Shown here one piece after another: positions 1-17,821 of a stretch of 22,795 nt of DNA. The notes below the pieces were generated by a model, which was not told the origin of the DNA, made no database searches, and saw only the letters and a list, made by a program, of their open reading frames with translations. This stretch comes from Armadillidium nasatum (Eukaryota; Arthropoda; Malacostraca; Isopoda; Armadillidiidae). The stretch covers positions 1 through 22,795 of the forward strand of contig SEYY01023364.1 of NCBI GenBank assembly GCA_009176605.1, given 5' to 3'. Position numbers and translations under genes: made by a program. Numbering within the stretch: position 1 is the first letter of the stretch; each line of letters begins with the position of its first letter.

Positions 1-2
1 CT

Positions 3-565
3 GTGCCTGACAGATACTCTCTCCCGCACATTCAGGATTTTACTTCACATCTGCATGGCATTACGATATTCTCCAAAGTCGATTTGGTTCGTGCTTACCA
101 CCAGATTCCTGTGGCACCGGAGGATATTCCTAAAACTGCCATCACCACGCCCTTTGGGTTGTTCGAGTATACCCCCATGCCCTACGGCCTCAGGAACGCG
201 GCACAGACCTTCCAGCGTTTCATGGACTCTGTACTCCGCGGTCTTCCTTTCTGCTGGGCGTATCTCGACGACCTCCTCATTGCCAGTTCCTCTCCTGAGC
301 TGCACAAGTCCCACCTGCAGGCTGTTTTCACCAGGCTGCAGGAATTTGGCATCAGGGTGAACCCTGACAAGTGTGTTTTGGGTGTTCCGTCACTCACCTT
401 CTTAGGGCACACTATTTCGCCTTCAGGAGTTCTACCCCTTCAGGATAGAGTCTCCGCCATTCGTCAGTTTCCTCTTCCTGTAACTCAGCGTCAACTTTGG
501 CAATTTCTTGGCATGATAACCTTTTATCATCGCTTTATTCCTTCAGTTGCAGCCCTTCTACACCT
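3..565 (+). pseudogene. pol: Gypsy reverse transcriptase domain (partial)
   Basis: RNA-dependent DNA polymerase part of a Pol polyprotein, truncated by the window edge; the upstream fingers that copy B shows at 16820-17005 are missing. Visible motifs: [11 protein letters not shown] (motif A, catalytic Asp), [18 protein letters not shown] (motif B region), the active-site box AYLDDLL near 258-275 and FLGHTIS with [11 protein letters not shown] (thumb/connection start). Open without stops to 581, but homology to Gypsy RT leaves this frame near 565: copy B reads CTTCTGACACC where this copy has CTTCTACACC, so a one-base loss shifts the frame. The YLDD catalytic box is intact. The apparent Met at base 3 is only an artefact of the edge. 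Confidence 0.9.
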
Positions 566-1713
566 CTTACTTATCTGCTGAAGGGGAAGAAACGAGGACA
601 ATCTACCAAGGTCACTTGGTCTGATGCTGCTCGGCAGGCTTTCTCTGACGCTAAGCTGCTCTCGCTGAAGCCACTCTTCTCGTCTTTCCGCAGGAGTCTG
701 CTCCCACTCGCCTTCAGGTAGATGCCTCCGAGTTTGCTGTCGGAGGTGTCCTGCAGCAATACCAGAATGAGATGTGGGTGCCTCTTGCCTTTTTCTCTAA
801 AAAAACTCCAACCCGCTGAGACACGGTACAGTGCCTTCAGTCGGGAACTTCTTGCCATGTATTTGGCTACTAAACACTTTCGTTACTTTCTCGAGGGTCG
901 TTCTTTTCACATCCTGACTGACCATAAACCTATCACCTTTGCCATGCAGTCTCGCCACGAACGTCATTCCCCGAGGGAAGCACGCCATCTGGAATATGTC
1001 TCTCAGTTCACCACTGACATTAGGCATATTCACGGCGTGGATAATCACACTGCCGATGCTCTCTCTAGGATAGAGATTAATGCAAGTTCTTCTCTATCCC
1101 CGGTTGATTTTGAGGGCATGGCAGCTGCACAGGAGTCAGAGGACATCCCTCTTCCTGATACTACTTCTCTTCATCTTCAATCTCTTCACCTGCCTGGTAT
1201 TGCTCGACCACTCGTCTGTGATACTTCTACAGGTTCTCCTCGACCATTGGTCCCTTCCTCCTTCAGGAAACAGGTCTTCCACTCATTGCATGACCTCGCC
1301 CATCCAGGGATTTCGGCCACACAGAAGCTGGTAGCTTCGCGTTTTGTCCGGCCGAACATGCAGAGTGATCTCAAGACTTGGGCACGCGCTTGTCTCTCCT
1401 GCCAGAGGAACAAAGTTCATCGCCACACCAAGGCTCCCCTTGGTGAGTTTCTGCCTCCGGGTGAACGGTTTCAACATGTCCATGTTGATCTCGTCGGTCC
1501 TATCCCTCCTTCAGATGGTTCTTCTTACCTTCTCACTTGCGTCGACCGCTTCACTCGCTGGCCAGAGGCTATTCCTATTCCTAACATAACTGCAGAAACA
1601 GTTGCTAAGGCCTACTTAGCTCACTGGGTCTCTCGTTTTGGAGTGCCAGAGACGATCACTAATGACCAAGGTCGTCAGTTTGAGTCACATCTGTGGCGTA
1701 ATTTATGTCTCTT
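566..1713 (+). pseudogene. pol: Gypsy RNase H plus integrase N-terminal and core region, frameshifted
   Basis: Continuation of copy A Pol. RNase H motifs are [12 protein letters not shown] near 717-755 (first Asp), [14 protein letters not shown] near 840 (Glu), [13 protein letters not shown] near 905-945 (Asp) and [15 protein letters not shown] near 1027-1070. The integrase zinc domain follows (HDLAH near 1288, then CLSC near 1390), then the core with HVDLVGP near 1480 (first Asp) and TNDQGRQF near 1660 (second Asp). Reading moves from frame 2 (566-660) to frame 1 (664-825) and back to frame 2 (about 800-1713), so there are two small indels inside RNase H. A further one-base loss near 1710 separates the core from its catalytic Glu. 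Motif residues themselves are conserved, which suggests moderate age. Confidence 0.88.
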
Positions 1714-2547
1714 CTTGGCACTTCTCGCATTCGCACTTCTGCCTACCGTCCTGCAGCTAATGGGATGGTAGAGCGTTTTCATCGGCAGCTTAAGGCTTCC
1801 TTGGCTGCTCACCCAGGTCGGGAACGTTGGACAGAAGCACTACCTTTTGTCCTCCTCGGGATTTGCGCTGCGATGAAAGAGGATTTCCAGTGCACTTCGG
1901 CCGAACTGGTTTACGGTTCTCCTCTTCGTCTTCCAGGTGAATTCTTTGACCCTTCGGTTTCTCCTTCGTCTTGCGACCCTTACGCTTATCTCTTTCGTTA
2001 CCGCCAGTGTTCTGCTTCGTGGAAACCTTCTGCACCATGCACTTACGCTAGCACACACTCTTTCATACCGAAAGACCTTACTACATGTACACATGTTTTC
2101 GTTCGCCTCGACTCTCATCGAGCTCCGCTGCAAGCTCGATATTTGGGGCCTTATAAGGTTTAAAGTCTTCGGGAGAAAACCTTCCTTCTTCAGCTCCCTT
2201 GTCGGACGGAAGTCGTCTCCATCGATAGACTTAAACCTGCATTTTTTGAATCTTCTCCGGATCCTCCGGACGATTTTGAGGATTCTCCTCTTCTTCTTCC
2301 TTTCATGCCTCCAGTACAACATGTGCCAGATCGCCCTTCATCTCCTACTCTTCCTACTCCTTCTTCTTCCACTGACTCGCCTCCACCTCCTCCTTCACCT
2401 CCAGCTCGGCCTGCTCCACCTTCTTCACAGCGTTCTTCTGGTTCTTCTCTCTCTTCTTCGATTGGTAGACCCACTCTTCGCCCTGCTATACTGCGTCGTA
2501 CAAAGAGTGGCAGAACTGTTTGTCCTCCTCTTCGCTTCCGTCTTTAA
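1714..2547 (+). pseudogene. pol: Gypsy integrase C-terminal part with proline-rich tail
   Basis: Frame 1 segment carrying the third integrase catalytic residue in [11 protein letters not shown] (near 1765). Across the frameshift the second Asp and this Glu are 35 residues apart, the D(35)E spacing of retroviral-type integrases. The C-terminal domain ends with YLGPYKV, a TAA stop at 2161-2163, and then in the same frame VSIDRLKPAF, a typical Gypsy integrase ending. The stop is probably a point mutation, since the frame continues open to 2545. The tail (2305-2545) is rich in Pro, Ser and Thr and ends with RTKSGRTVCPPLRFRL, a Gypsy-like terminus. No chromodomain is visible. Confidence 0.85.
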
Positions 2548-2561
2548 CTACTGCCACCTTT

Positions 2562-2570
2562 GGAGGGGGG
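2562..2570 (+). promoter_or_regulatory. Polypurine tract of Gypsy copy A
   Basis: GGAGGGGGG lies 14 bases after the pol stop and three bases before a TGTAGC terminus. Its position and purine content fit the primer for plus-strand synthesis in LTR elements. Inferred by position. Confidence 0.7.
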
Positions 2571-2573
2571 TTC

Positions 2574-5244
<2,671 letters not shown>

Positions 5245-5249
5245 TAATC

Positions 5250-5455
5250 CATATATAGACAAAGCATACATGTATAAATATCTAAATGCTCACCCAAGAA
5301 TACACTTATATACACATAACATGCGTACACGCTCCCATACATATACACATGCACATAAATACATGCACACAAATACTTACATCCGTATATACACACACAG
5401 ATCATACATAAACATACATACACATGCACAGAGCATACATTATATAAACTTACAT
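5250..5455. repeat. Degenerate TACA/CATA-rich low-complexity tract
   Basis: Irregular runs of TACACA, CATACA and ACATGCAC. Open frames on both strands here are by-products of stop-poor simple sequence. Confidence 0.75.
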
Positions 5456-8215
<2,760 letters not shown>

Positions 8216-8500
8216 ATGTGTTATAACAAGAAATTGAGTAAGTGGTGGGCAATATTAACGTTATGTATAACACTAATAAATCAAACAGAATGTGCTATAG
8301 AAGAAATAGAAGCCACGCCCACTAATTCCAACGGATTTTTCCTTGGAGATATATCAATGCCTCAGTTTTTAGTGATGTGCGTTATTTTTTTAATCATTAT
8401 TTTATTATACGCTGTTGGAGTTGTTCCCATAGAGGTTGATCTTGGCTACTTTTTTGGAACAGGATCCGGATCGCTCCTGCCAAGAAAGTTAGATAACGAG
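8216..8500 (+). CDS. Candidate first coding exon of an unknown single-pass membrane protein
   Basis: Product not recognised. From the ATG there are 95 sense codons ending at GAG followed by GTAGGA, a plausible phase-0 splice donor at 8501. Residues 1-27 look like a signal peptide: basic start (KKLSK), hydrophobic core [11 protein letters not shown], possible cleavage after TECA. Residues 28-48 are acidic and polar with GDISMPQ; 49-70 form a strong membrane span ([20 protein letters not shown]). Residues 71-95 hold a Gly/Ser-rich stretch [15 protein letters not shown]. Composition is ordinary protein, unlike the surrounding simple sequence. The ATG was chosen because anything upstream in frame is TA repeat. 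Alternatively it is an internal exon with AG acceptor at 8214-8215, or chance. No second exon was identified in the window. Confidence 0.45.
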
Positions 8501-9658
<1,158 letters not shown>

Positions 9659-10370
9659 AATAGAGAGAAGGTTATTGATGGAAATTAGAAAGAGAGTTGG
9701 ATATAGGACAGATCCTTGAGGAACACCACTATTGATAGATTTAAAGGAAGAGAGGTGGTGGTCTACAACAGCTGCTATAGAACAACCGGAAAGGAAATTA
9801 GAGAGAAATTCACAGAGAGAAGGATAGGTTCCGAAAGAGGGAAGTTTGGAAATCAAAGCTTTGTGCCAGACTCTATCGAAGGCTTTCGATATGTCTAGAA
9901 CCACAGAGAAAGATTCACCGAAACCCCGAAGAGCGCAGGACCAAGAGTCAGAAATTAGTGAAAGAAGATTACCAGTAGAACGTTCTTTACGAAAGCCATA
10001 CTGGCGATCAGAGATAAGATTAGTACAACTAAGGTGTTTCCAAATTTTTCTGTTAATAATAGATTTAATATCTTTAGAAAGAACTAAGGTTAAATAAATA
10101 GGACGGGCGTTAGATTGTTGAGAGGGGTCCCCCCCTTCTTCGGCACATGTTGAGTGAGCACACGTTTCCAGCAAGAAGGGAAGGTCGAAGTAGAAAGACA
10201 TGGACGAAATAGTTTACCAAAGCAAAGTGCAAGCTCAGAAGCACAAGTTTTGAGAACCGCAGGTGAAATACCATCTGGACCATACGCCTTTTTAGTGTTA
10301 AGCTCAGAGAGAGAGCAGAAGTGACATCTTTAGAAGAAATTACAATGTTACGCATAAATGTGTGGAGGGG
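9659..10370 (-). pseudogene. LINE reverse transcriptase (minus copy), catalytic YADD box deleted
   Basis: Visible in order: a YGPDGISPAVL-type finger motif near 10290-10255, SDRQYGFRKERSTGNLLSLI near 10010, [20 protein letters not shown] (motif A) near 9895-9840, then SGVPQGSVL (motif B) near 9725. Sequence then jumps at about 9659 from the LLSIT segment directly to the segment corresponding to NYDIFF. Compared with copy 1 (3515-3740), about 225 bp containing the catalytic ADD box are missing, so this copy cannot encode an active polymerase. Confidence 0.85.
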
Positions 10371-10729
10371 ATTGAAGGAGGAGGAATAGCTCCGGAATCG
10401 TCTAAAGTAGAGTTAGAGGCAAAAGTTTGAGCGAAGAGTGTAGCTTTAGTAGAAGGTATAATGGCAGTTGTATCATCAGAAGTAACTAGGGGAGGGAAAA
10501 AGGAAGAAGGAAAGTTAGATTTGACATTTTTGTAAAATGCCAGAAAGGTTAAGAGGAGAGGATTATTGCATTTGCGGCGGAGAAAAGAGTTTTTGGTATC
10601 TCGAAGAATAGATTTTGCACGATTCCTCGGTGAAATATAAATAGCATGAGTTTCAGGAGTTTGAAGACGACGATAATCTCTAAAGGCAGCATCCCTACGG
10701 CGGATAGCGCAAGAACAAGTAGAGTTAAA

Positions 10730-11802
10730 TCAAGGTTTGTTAGGTTTAGTAGAAGGGAAAGAATATGGAATGTACGCCTCCATGCCAGAGAGATTCACCT
10801 CGGTTATGCGCTCAGCATACTCCGAGGGACCCCTCCCACGAAAGCAATAATCATTCCATGGGAAATCAGAGATGTACAACCGCAAGTCAGACCAGTTAGC
10901 AGCACCGAAGTGCCTTAAACATCTCCTCGCCGAAGGCGGGGGCCGTTCTTGCGGAAGACTTAAAGAGACAGAACAAAATACGGAGGTAAGAAGGTGATCG
11001 GATGAACCCAGAGGAGGAAAGAGTTTAACAGTATAAGGAGAAGGATAAGAAGTAAGGAAAAGATCAAATATGTTGGGATCATCACCAAGACGGTCAAGAA
11101 TACGGGTAGGGAGATGCTCCAACTGCTAAAGGTTGTTCTGGATAGGAAAGTTGTACGGCGAGTTCACCGGCTGGTCATGAGAACTAGATGAATGCCATTG
11201 GCGGTGATGAACATTGAAATCTCCTATAATGATGATTTCTGAGAAAGGAGAAGAAGAAAGAATGTGCTCTATTTTGGAGTTTAAATAGTCGAAAAATTTT
11301 GGACAGTTAGTAAATTAGGAGATAAATAAACAGAACAAATAAATTTAGTAGTAGAATTGCAAGAGAGCTTAAGCCATAAAGTGGAGAATTCAGGAGACTC
11401 CAAATTAGAGACACAAGAGTAAATAACATCGTTGCGCACATATGTGTAACAACCGGCTTTGGCTTAAAATTGAGGATAGAGACAGTAGGAGGAAACAGAG
11501 TAGGGTTTGCTGTCAGCAAACTCAGACACCTGAGTTTCGGTTAAGAACAAGAGATGAGGTCTAGGAGAAGAGAGGTGGTGTTCGACAAAGTGGAAATTTG
11601 AAAAGAGACCGCGAATGTTGCAGAAGTTAAGGAAAAAGGAAGACAGTGCACCAGGGCAAGTCGGCATAGAGGTCTTGGTGGCACCAAACCCATCACCGGA
11701 GGCGACGAACTCCCAAGTTGTGACGGTTGAAGGAGTGGATAAGGGGCATTCTTTAGATACCCCCCCCCTCGAAGCATCTCAGGCAATTTTATGTTTTGCC
11801 AT
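10730..11802 (-). pseudogene. LINE endonuclease domain and linker (minus copy)
   Basis: APE-like endonuclease that would nick target DNA to prime reverse transcription. Read from 11802 downward: FLNFCNIRGL (Asn box), FLTETQVSE (catalytic Glu), then in another frame a GDFNVHH box near 11220-11200 and GSSDHLLTS near 11010 (catalytic Asp-His pair). The segment PTRILDRLGDDPNIFDLFLT lies between these boxes. After the domain come FPWNDYCFRGRGPSEYAERI and GMEAYIPYSF of the linker. The active-site boxes survive, but at least three frame changes and early stops break the reading frame. Confidence 0.82.
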
Positions 11803-11926
11803 TTTGAAGTAAATTTTAATGATTATGTACGAGTAAGCGCTTGTAAATTTATGGGAACATGAGAAGGGAGTCAAGGAAAGAAGAAGTGGGAGCATAGACA
11901 CTAAAATGTGAGACAAGGGTACACTA

Positions 11927-12051
<125 letters not shown>

Positions 12052-12623
12052 TGTAGCCAGGCAGAATCATAGCGCTTGGCGCCATTCCGTAAATTTGCGA
12101 GAATTTGGAGCCAAATCTCTAGCGCCACGACAGGAGATGAAAACACACGTTCCTTTTCGCTCGGTCGCCCTGGAAGATACACGTGTACTTCGTTGCTCTC
12201 TCATTTTTATTACTAATTATATTAAATTGTTTCTTTTGTGGCAAACAACATATTTTTCCTGTTAAGAGACAAGCTTTTCTCCACTTAGCCCTGGCTCTGA
12301 TATTACATTCTTCACGGCTGTAATTTTCACGATTGACCTCCCCAGCAACAGGAAAATCCTCCTTAAAAATTTTTGCAGAAGCACGATTACAAAAACACTA
12401 GACTGGGTTCTAATGGATTCTTATTGATTCTCATTGACCCTTATTATTCAATTGCTGTATGTGTGAACCTCTTATGTGATCTTACTTATTTCTGTTGTAA
12501 ATAAACGAATACTTGACCTTCGCTTTCCTTCAACCCTCGTTGTGGAACCTCATTTTGGGTGTGTGGCCATTCAGCGTTTCCATTACACCATCAACAAACA
12601 GGGGTCACAACAACCCCTATAAC
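12052..12623 (+). repeat. LTR of a Gypsy-type element (5' LTR or solo LTR)
   Basis: Starts TGTAGCCAGG directly after the TA array and ends just before a primer-binding site, about 570 bp. AATAAA at 12500-12505 followed by a GT/T-rich stretch is a polyadenylation-like signal. Because the PBS follows on the plus strand, this is the 5' LTR side of a plus-strand element. The exact 3' end (…CCCCTATAAC) is set only by the PBS. Confidence 0.7.
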
Positions 12624-12632
12624 TGGTGACCC
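12624..12632 (+). promoter_or_regulatory. Primer-binding site, tRNA-Trp type
   Basis: TGGTGACCC is complementary to the 3' end (GGGTCACCA) of eukaryotic tRNA-Trp. tRNA-Trp priming is a known property of the CsRn1 lineage of Ty3/Gypsy. The match stops after nine bases (TTTTT follows), so the site is short or mutated. Confidence 0.65.
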
Positions 12633-13897
<1,265 letters not shown>

Positions 13898-13964
13898 GAT
13901 TTTCTGACAGACTAGATATTAATTGAAATGAGTTATTATCCAAGGAAGTACTCATCAATGGTAA

Positions 13965-14083
13965 ATTGGTAACGCAACGGAAGTAGATAGGATTGGTAGG
14001 TCAGTTAATTGGTAACGCAACGGAAGTAGATAGGATTGGTAGGTCAGTTAATTGGTAACGCAACGGAAGTAGATAGGATTGGT
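13965..14083 (+). repeat. 43-bp tandem repeat, 2.8 copies
   Basis: Units start at 13965, 14008 and 14051, each ATTGGTAACGCAACGGAAGT then AGATAGGATTGGTAGGTCAGTTA; the third is cut after GGATTGGT. Copies are identical where they overlap, so the expansion is recent. Confidence 0.97.
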
Positions 14084-14785
14084 TCTAATCTATCATTAAT
14101 CAGTATATAAAATTTTATATCTTGTCACCAAACTTTTCATGCAACATTTGGCTTAAGACTTTAGAGATTTATAATCTTGTTGATATGTAAAAGACATACG
14201 TAAGATTTATTACAGAAGATTAACTTCTTCTCTATAGTTTATTCAAGTTTCTATTCTTACCAATTATTCTCTCTGTTCTGGTTTACTGCACTCTTTATTT
14301 TATAAATTAATTATTATATGAGAGATATGTGTATTAATAAAGTATTAGTAATTTTAATTACATTTTATTAAAGTTTAACACATGTAATAATGTTTTAATA
14401 ATTAATTTATTATGAAGCACAATATTGTTATTTAGTTTTAATCCCAAATTTTACACAAGGATGAATTAAATTTTAACTATACATTTAATTCTAAACCCAT
14501 ACAAAGTTTTAAACTCTAAACCATACTCTACACTCTACACTACACGCTTATTCTCGTGTTGTTATATTGCTGAAATTATAATGAATAAAATATATAAGAA
14601 CAATATATAATAATATATATATTTATATAATAAATATATATATTATCGGTATTATAATTACCAATAATTTACTTATGTACTTGGTTACTTGTATTGGGTG
14701 TGATGAGCCATGGATTGAGACAATAAAGGCACAAGGTAACAATACTTGACTCTACGAAGATTTCAAAGAAAGAGGACGTGCTTGA
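14084..14785. other. AT-rich DNA, nothing recognised
   Basis: About 700 bp with AT-rich inverted stretches (for example around 14600-14650), no coding signal and no transposon motif. Short CTACACTACACG and CTAAACC-like repeats occur near 14500-14545 but are not telomeric arrays. Confidence 0.55.
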
Positions 14786-14974
14786 CAACAAACATTATTT
14801 ATAAAGAATAGGTATTTAGAATGTGACAACAACATCATCAAGAACAAGGAGCGGGAAATAATGCTGAGGTGTTTTAAAATTCAAAGAACTAAGAAGATCC
14901 TGAAGACCGGCAAGTTGGAGGGGATAGACAAGAAACTGGAGGGATTTGAAAGACGCCTGATAGAAATTTGTTGA
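14786..14974 (+). other. Short charged open frame, function unknown
   Basis: Open for 62 codons before TGA at 14972, with an internal ATG at 14861 (37 codons). The peptide is Lys/Glu/Leu-rich (TKKILKTGKLEGIDKKLEGF) and would form an amphipathic helix. GC content is a little higher than in flanking DNA. No family recognised and no splice signals evident; it may be an exon relic or chance. Confidence 0.2.
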
Positions 14975-15041
14975 ATAAGTAGATTTTATTTAAATAAAAA
15001 TAAATTTTTATTTGTTTGTATTATGATCAAGTATAGATCAT

Positions 15042-15278
<237 letters not shown>

Positions 15279-15302
15279 ATTTTCGTTATTATTTTATTTT
15301 AG

Positions 15303-16245
15303 TACGGTTTTAATATTCTTGGCATTACGAATGGTGATAATTCTCATCCACCCACACCTTCCTCCCCTCAACCTCCCCCCCCCTTCCCCCGTTACATCCC
15401 GGACGATATCGATTTATGGCTTGTGTAATTTGATGCAGTTTGTCCTGCAACTTACACTTCAGACAGTAAATATAAGGCTCTTGTCTCTCTCCTTCCACCA
15501 CAGGTCCTGCGTGTAGTTATGGACGCTCTGCCTGGAATACAGAGGTCTCCAGACCCGTATGCAGAGTTGAAGGCACAATTGTTGAGCAGGATCGCGCCCT
15601 CTAGAGAAGACCGAATTTCACAACTGCCTGAGCCATGGAAGGCCTTAAGGTGATCGCACCCCACGTCAACTTATGATCCACTTGCTTGGCCAGTTGGGGT
15701 CTCCGCCGTCCGAATCTGAGACCCTTCTTATTCGGGGGCTGTTCCTCAAGAAGATTCCTGTCTCTGCACAAAGTATTCTTGCTGCCACTTCCCCCTCTAC
15801 CTCGCTTCAGGAGCTCGCTTCCATTGCCGACCGCATTTTTAATACATATCATTCTTCAGCTATCCACTTTCCTCCCGCAACTGCAGCTTCTGTATCTTCC
15901 ATTCTTCCTCCAGCGCCCGCTCCCACAGATCCTATTGTCGCTTCTGCATCCGCACTACCGCCGTCAGGCCTAGCACATGACCTGCACACCCGGGTCATTG
16001 GTCTTGAAGCCAGGATGGATGCCCTACAGGCTTCCATTAACTCTCTTATTATTTCCATCTCGTCTTCCGATCGTGCTCGTCCTGCTAACCATCCTTCTAG
16101 TTCCGGTACTCCACACCGGCGCGCTCCCACACCTTCTCGTCGAAAAGACACACCTTTGTGCTACTACCATAGTACATACAGGGACTGTGCTCTCAAATGC
16201 AACAAACCGTGCTCTTACCAGGGAAACACCCCGACCAGTCAGTAA
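15303..16245 (+). pseudogene. gag: Gag (capsid/nucleocapsid) of Gypsy copy B
   Basis: Structural protein packaging the element RNA. Frame 3 (15303-about 15648) reads a Pro-rich start and IPDDIDLWL, a TAA at 15426-15428, then SDSKYKALVSLLPPQVLRVV and DPYAELKAQLL, a capsid-like region. A one-base shift near 15648 leads into frame 1 with QLMIHLLGQLG, LFLKKIPVSAQSILAA and LQELASIADRIF. The C-terminus holds CYYHSTYRDCALKCNKPC, fitting C-x2-H-x9-C-x3-C, the unusual CHCC knuckle of CsRn1-type Gag rather than the common CCHC. It stops at TAA 16243-16245. The true start codon cannot be chosen; the region before 15345 has no clear homology. Confidence 0.8.
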
Positions 16246-16276
16246 TTGCTGTAGCTGACACTGGTCCTGCTCTACA
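16221..16276 (+). promoter_or_regulatory. -1 programmed ribosomal frameshift signal at gag-pro overlap
   Basis: Slippery heptamer GGGAAAC at 16221-16227 sits in the gag frame as G GGA AAC, the X XXY YYZ register needed for -1 slippage into the protease frame. After a 5-base spacer a stem forms: GACCAGT (16233-16239) with ACTGGTC (16260-16266), extended by CAG (16240-16242) with CTG (16255-16257) across a 2-base bulge. The gag stop lies in the loop. Loop bases TGTAG (16250-16254) could pair with CTACA (16272-16276) as a pseudoknot, though the connecting loop is short. Confidence 0.7.
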
Positions 16277-16703
16277 ACCTTCACAGCAGCGCCTTCTTCG
16301 TATCTTTGACCCACTCTCTTCGCTTAATTATTACTTAATTGATGCTGGAGCTCAACTTTCATTGCTTCCGAAGGCTTTCATTTCTTCCACCCCTTCTTCC
16401 ACCTCTTTCCTGGGTCCCTCTTTATATGCGGCCAATGGTTCTACCATCGCTACATATGGTGAAAAGAGTTGTACTTTGGATTTGGGGCTCAAGCGTTCCT
16501 TTCGTTGTATATTTACCATTGCTGATGTCTCCCAACCCATTATTGGGGCAGATTTCTTGTCTCACTTTGGATTACTTGTGGACCTGCGTCACAAGCATCT
16601 AATTGACAATTGCACATCCCTCTCTGCTCGAGGATGCTTATTCACGACTCAACATTTTAGCATTTCTTCAGTAATGCCTTCTTTCTTCTGCTCTTGCCTC
16701 TTC
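16221..16703 (+). pseudogene. pro: Aspartic protease of Gypsy copy B
   Basis: Retropepsin-type protease that would cleave Gag-Pol. In frame -1 relative to gag: YYLIDAGAQLSLLPKAF near 16330-16380 contains the active-site Asp, but the usual D-T/S-G is DAG, so the Thr/Ser is Ala. PIIGADFLSHFGLLVDLRHK near 16535-16595 is the conserved second part. The frame ends at TGA 16704-16706, where an indel separates it from RT in frame 1. Confidence 0.82.
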
Positions 16704-16704
16704 T

Positions 16705-17563
16705 GAGTTCTCTTCCATACTCTCTCAGGATTTTCCTTCGCTCATTAAGCCTTGTTCTGCAGATGCCCCGGTCAAACATAATGTGGAACATCGCATTGAG
16801 ACCTCAGGCTCCCCTGTTTTTGCTTGCCCTCGCAGACTTACGCCCGAGAGGCTTAAGGTTGCTCGTGCTGAATTTGAATACATGCTTGAGCTGGGCATTA
16901 TCCGCCCCTCGAAGTCTGCCTGGTCTTCTCCTTTGCATTTGGTTCCCAAATCGACTCCGGGTGACTGGAGGCCCTGTGGGGACTATCGTGCTCTGAATGC
17001 TGCCACCGTGCCTGACAGATATTCTCTCCCGCACATTCAGGATTTCACTTCGCACTTACAATATTCTCAAAGGTAGATTTGGTTCGCGCTTACCACCAGA
17101 TTCCTGTGGCCCAGGAGGATATCCCTAAAACAGCCATCACCACGCCCTTTGGTTTGTTCGAGTATATTCGCATGCCCTACGGCCTTAGGAATGCTGCACA
17201 GACTTTCCAGCGCTTCATGGACTCTGTTCTCCGCGGTCTTCCATTTTGCTGGGCGTATCTCGACGATCTTCTCACCGCAAGTTCATCTCCTTAACAGCAT
17301 AAGTCCCACCTGCGGGCTGTTTTCACCAGGCTTCAGGAATTTGGCATCAGGGTGAACCCTGACAAGTGCGTCTTAGGTGTCCCATCACTCACTTTCTTAG
17401 GGCACACCATTTCTGCTTCCGGAGTCCGACCTCTTCAGGACAGAGTCGCTGCCATTCGACAGTTCCCTCTGCTTGACACTCAGCGTCAACTTCGACAATT
17501 CCTTGGCATGATAACTTTCTATCATCGTTTTATTCCTTCGGCTGCTGGCCTTCTGACACCTCA
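16705..17563 (+). pseudogene. pol: Reverse transcriptase of Gypsy copy B (truncated)
   Basis: Frame 1 segment carries [40 protein letters not shown] and [13 protein letters not shown], the RT fingers. A deletion of about 10 bp relative to copy A near 17060 shifts to frame 3, which has [29 protein letters not shown], the catalytic AYLDDLL and, after a TAA at 17292-17294 (a Glu codon in copy A), FLGHTIS and [19 protein letters not shown]. Homology to copy A ends at about 17563, before RNase H. Confidence 0.9.
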
Positions 17564-17821
17564 TTTGAAAAGGGTCAAATTTCCAACAAAAAAAATAAAA
17601 AACTTTTAAGCAGGTATAGACTCAGAAAACGCTAGAATTGACTTTTTTTCCCCAGGAAAAAAGCTATATACACAAAATTTCAGGAGAATCTGCTGAAAAT
17701 TAAAAAAAATTAAAAAAAAATTGAAATTTGCTTGTTTCTTCAAGTATAATTTGCCATTTTAACCCCGGCAGGCAAACCCCGGTTTTCCCTGATTTTTAGC
17801 AGGGGCCGGGGCTCCGGTCGG

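Larger units (their letters stand above)
15303..17563 (+). mobile_element. Ty3/Gypsy LTR retrotransposon copy B, 5' coding half (CsRn1-like)
   Basis: Gag, protease and reverse transcriptase of the same family as copy A, ending abruptly at the RT/RNase H border near 17563 where homology to copy A stops and AT-rich DNA begins. Gag has the CHCC knuckle characteristic of the CsRn1 lineage. Several frame breaks and stops make it inactive. The LTR with tRNA-Trp-type PBS at 12052-12632 has the right orientation to be its 5' end, but 2.6 kb of unrelated DNA lies between. Confidence 0.9.

Noticed and set aside
1840-2474. Minus-strand frames rich in Arg and Glu opposite the Gypsy integrase tail
   Set aside because: They are antisense shadows of the plus-strand Pol region, whose motifs are clear.
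14500-14545. Telomere-like repeats (CTAAACC, CTACACT)
   Set aside because: Irregular and few; they do not form TTAGG or TTAGGG-type arrays.
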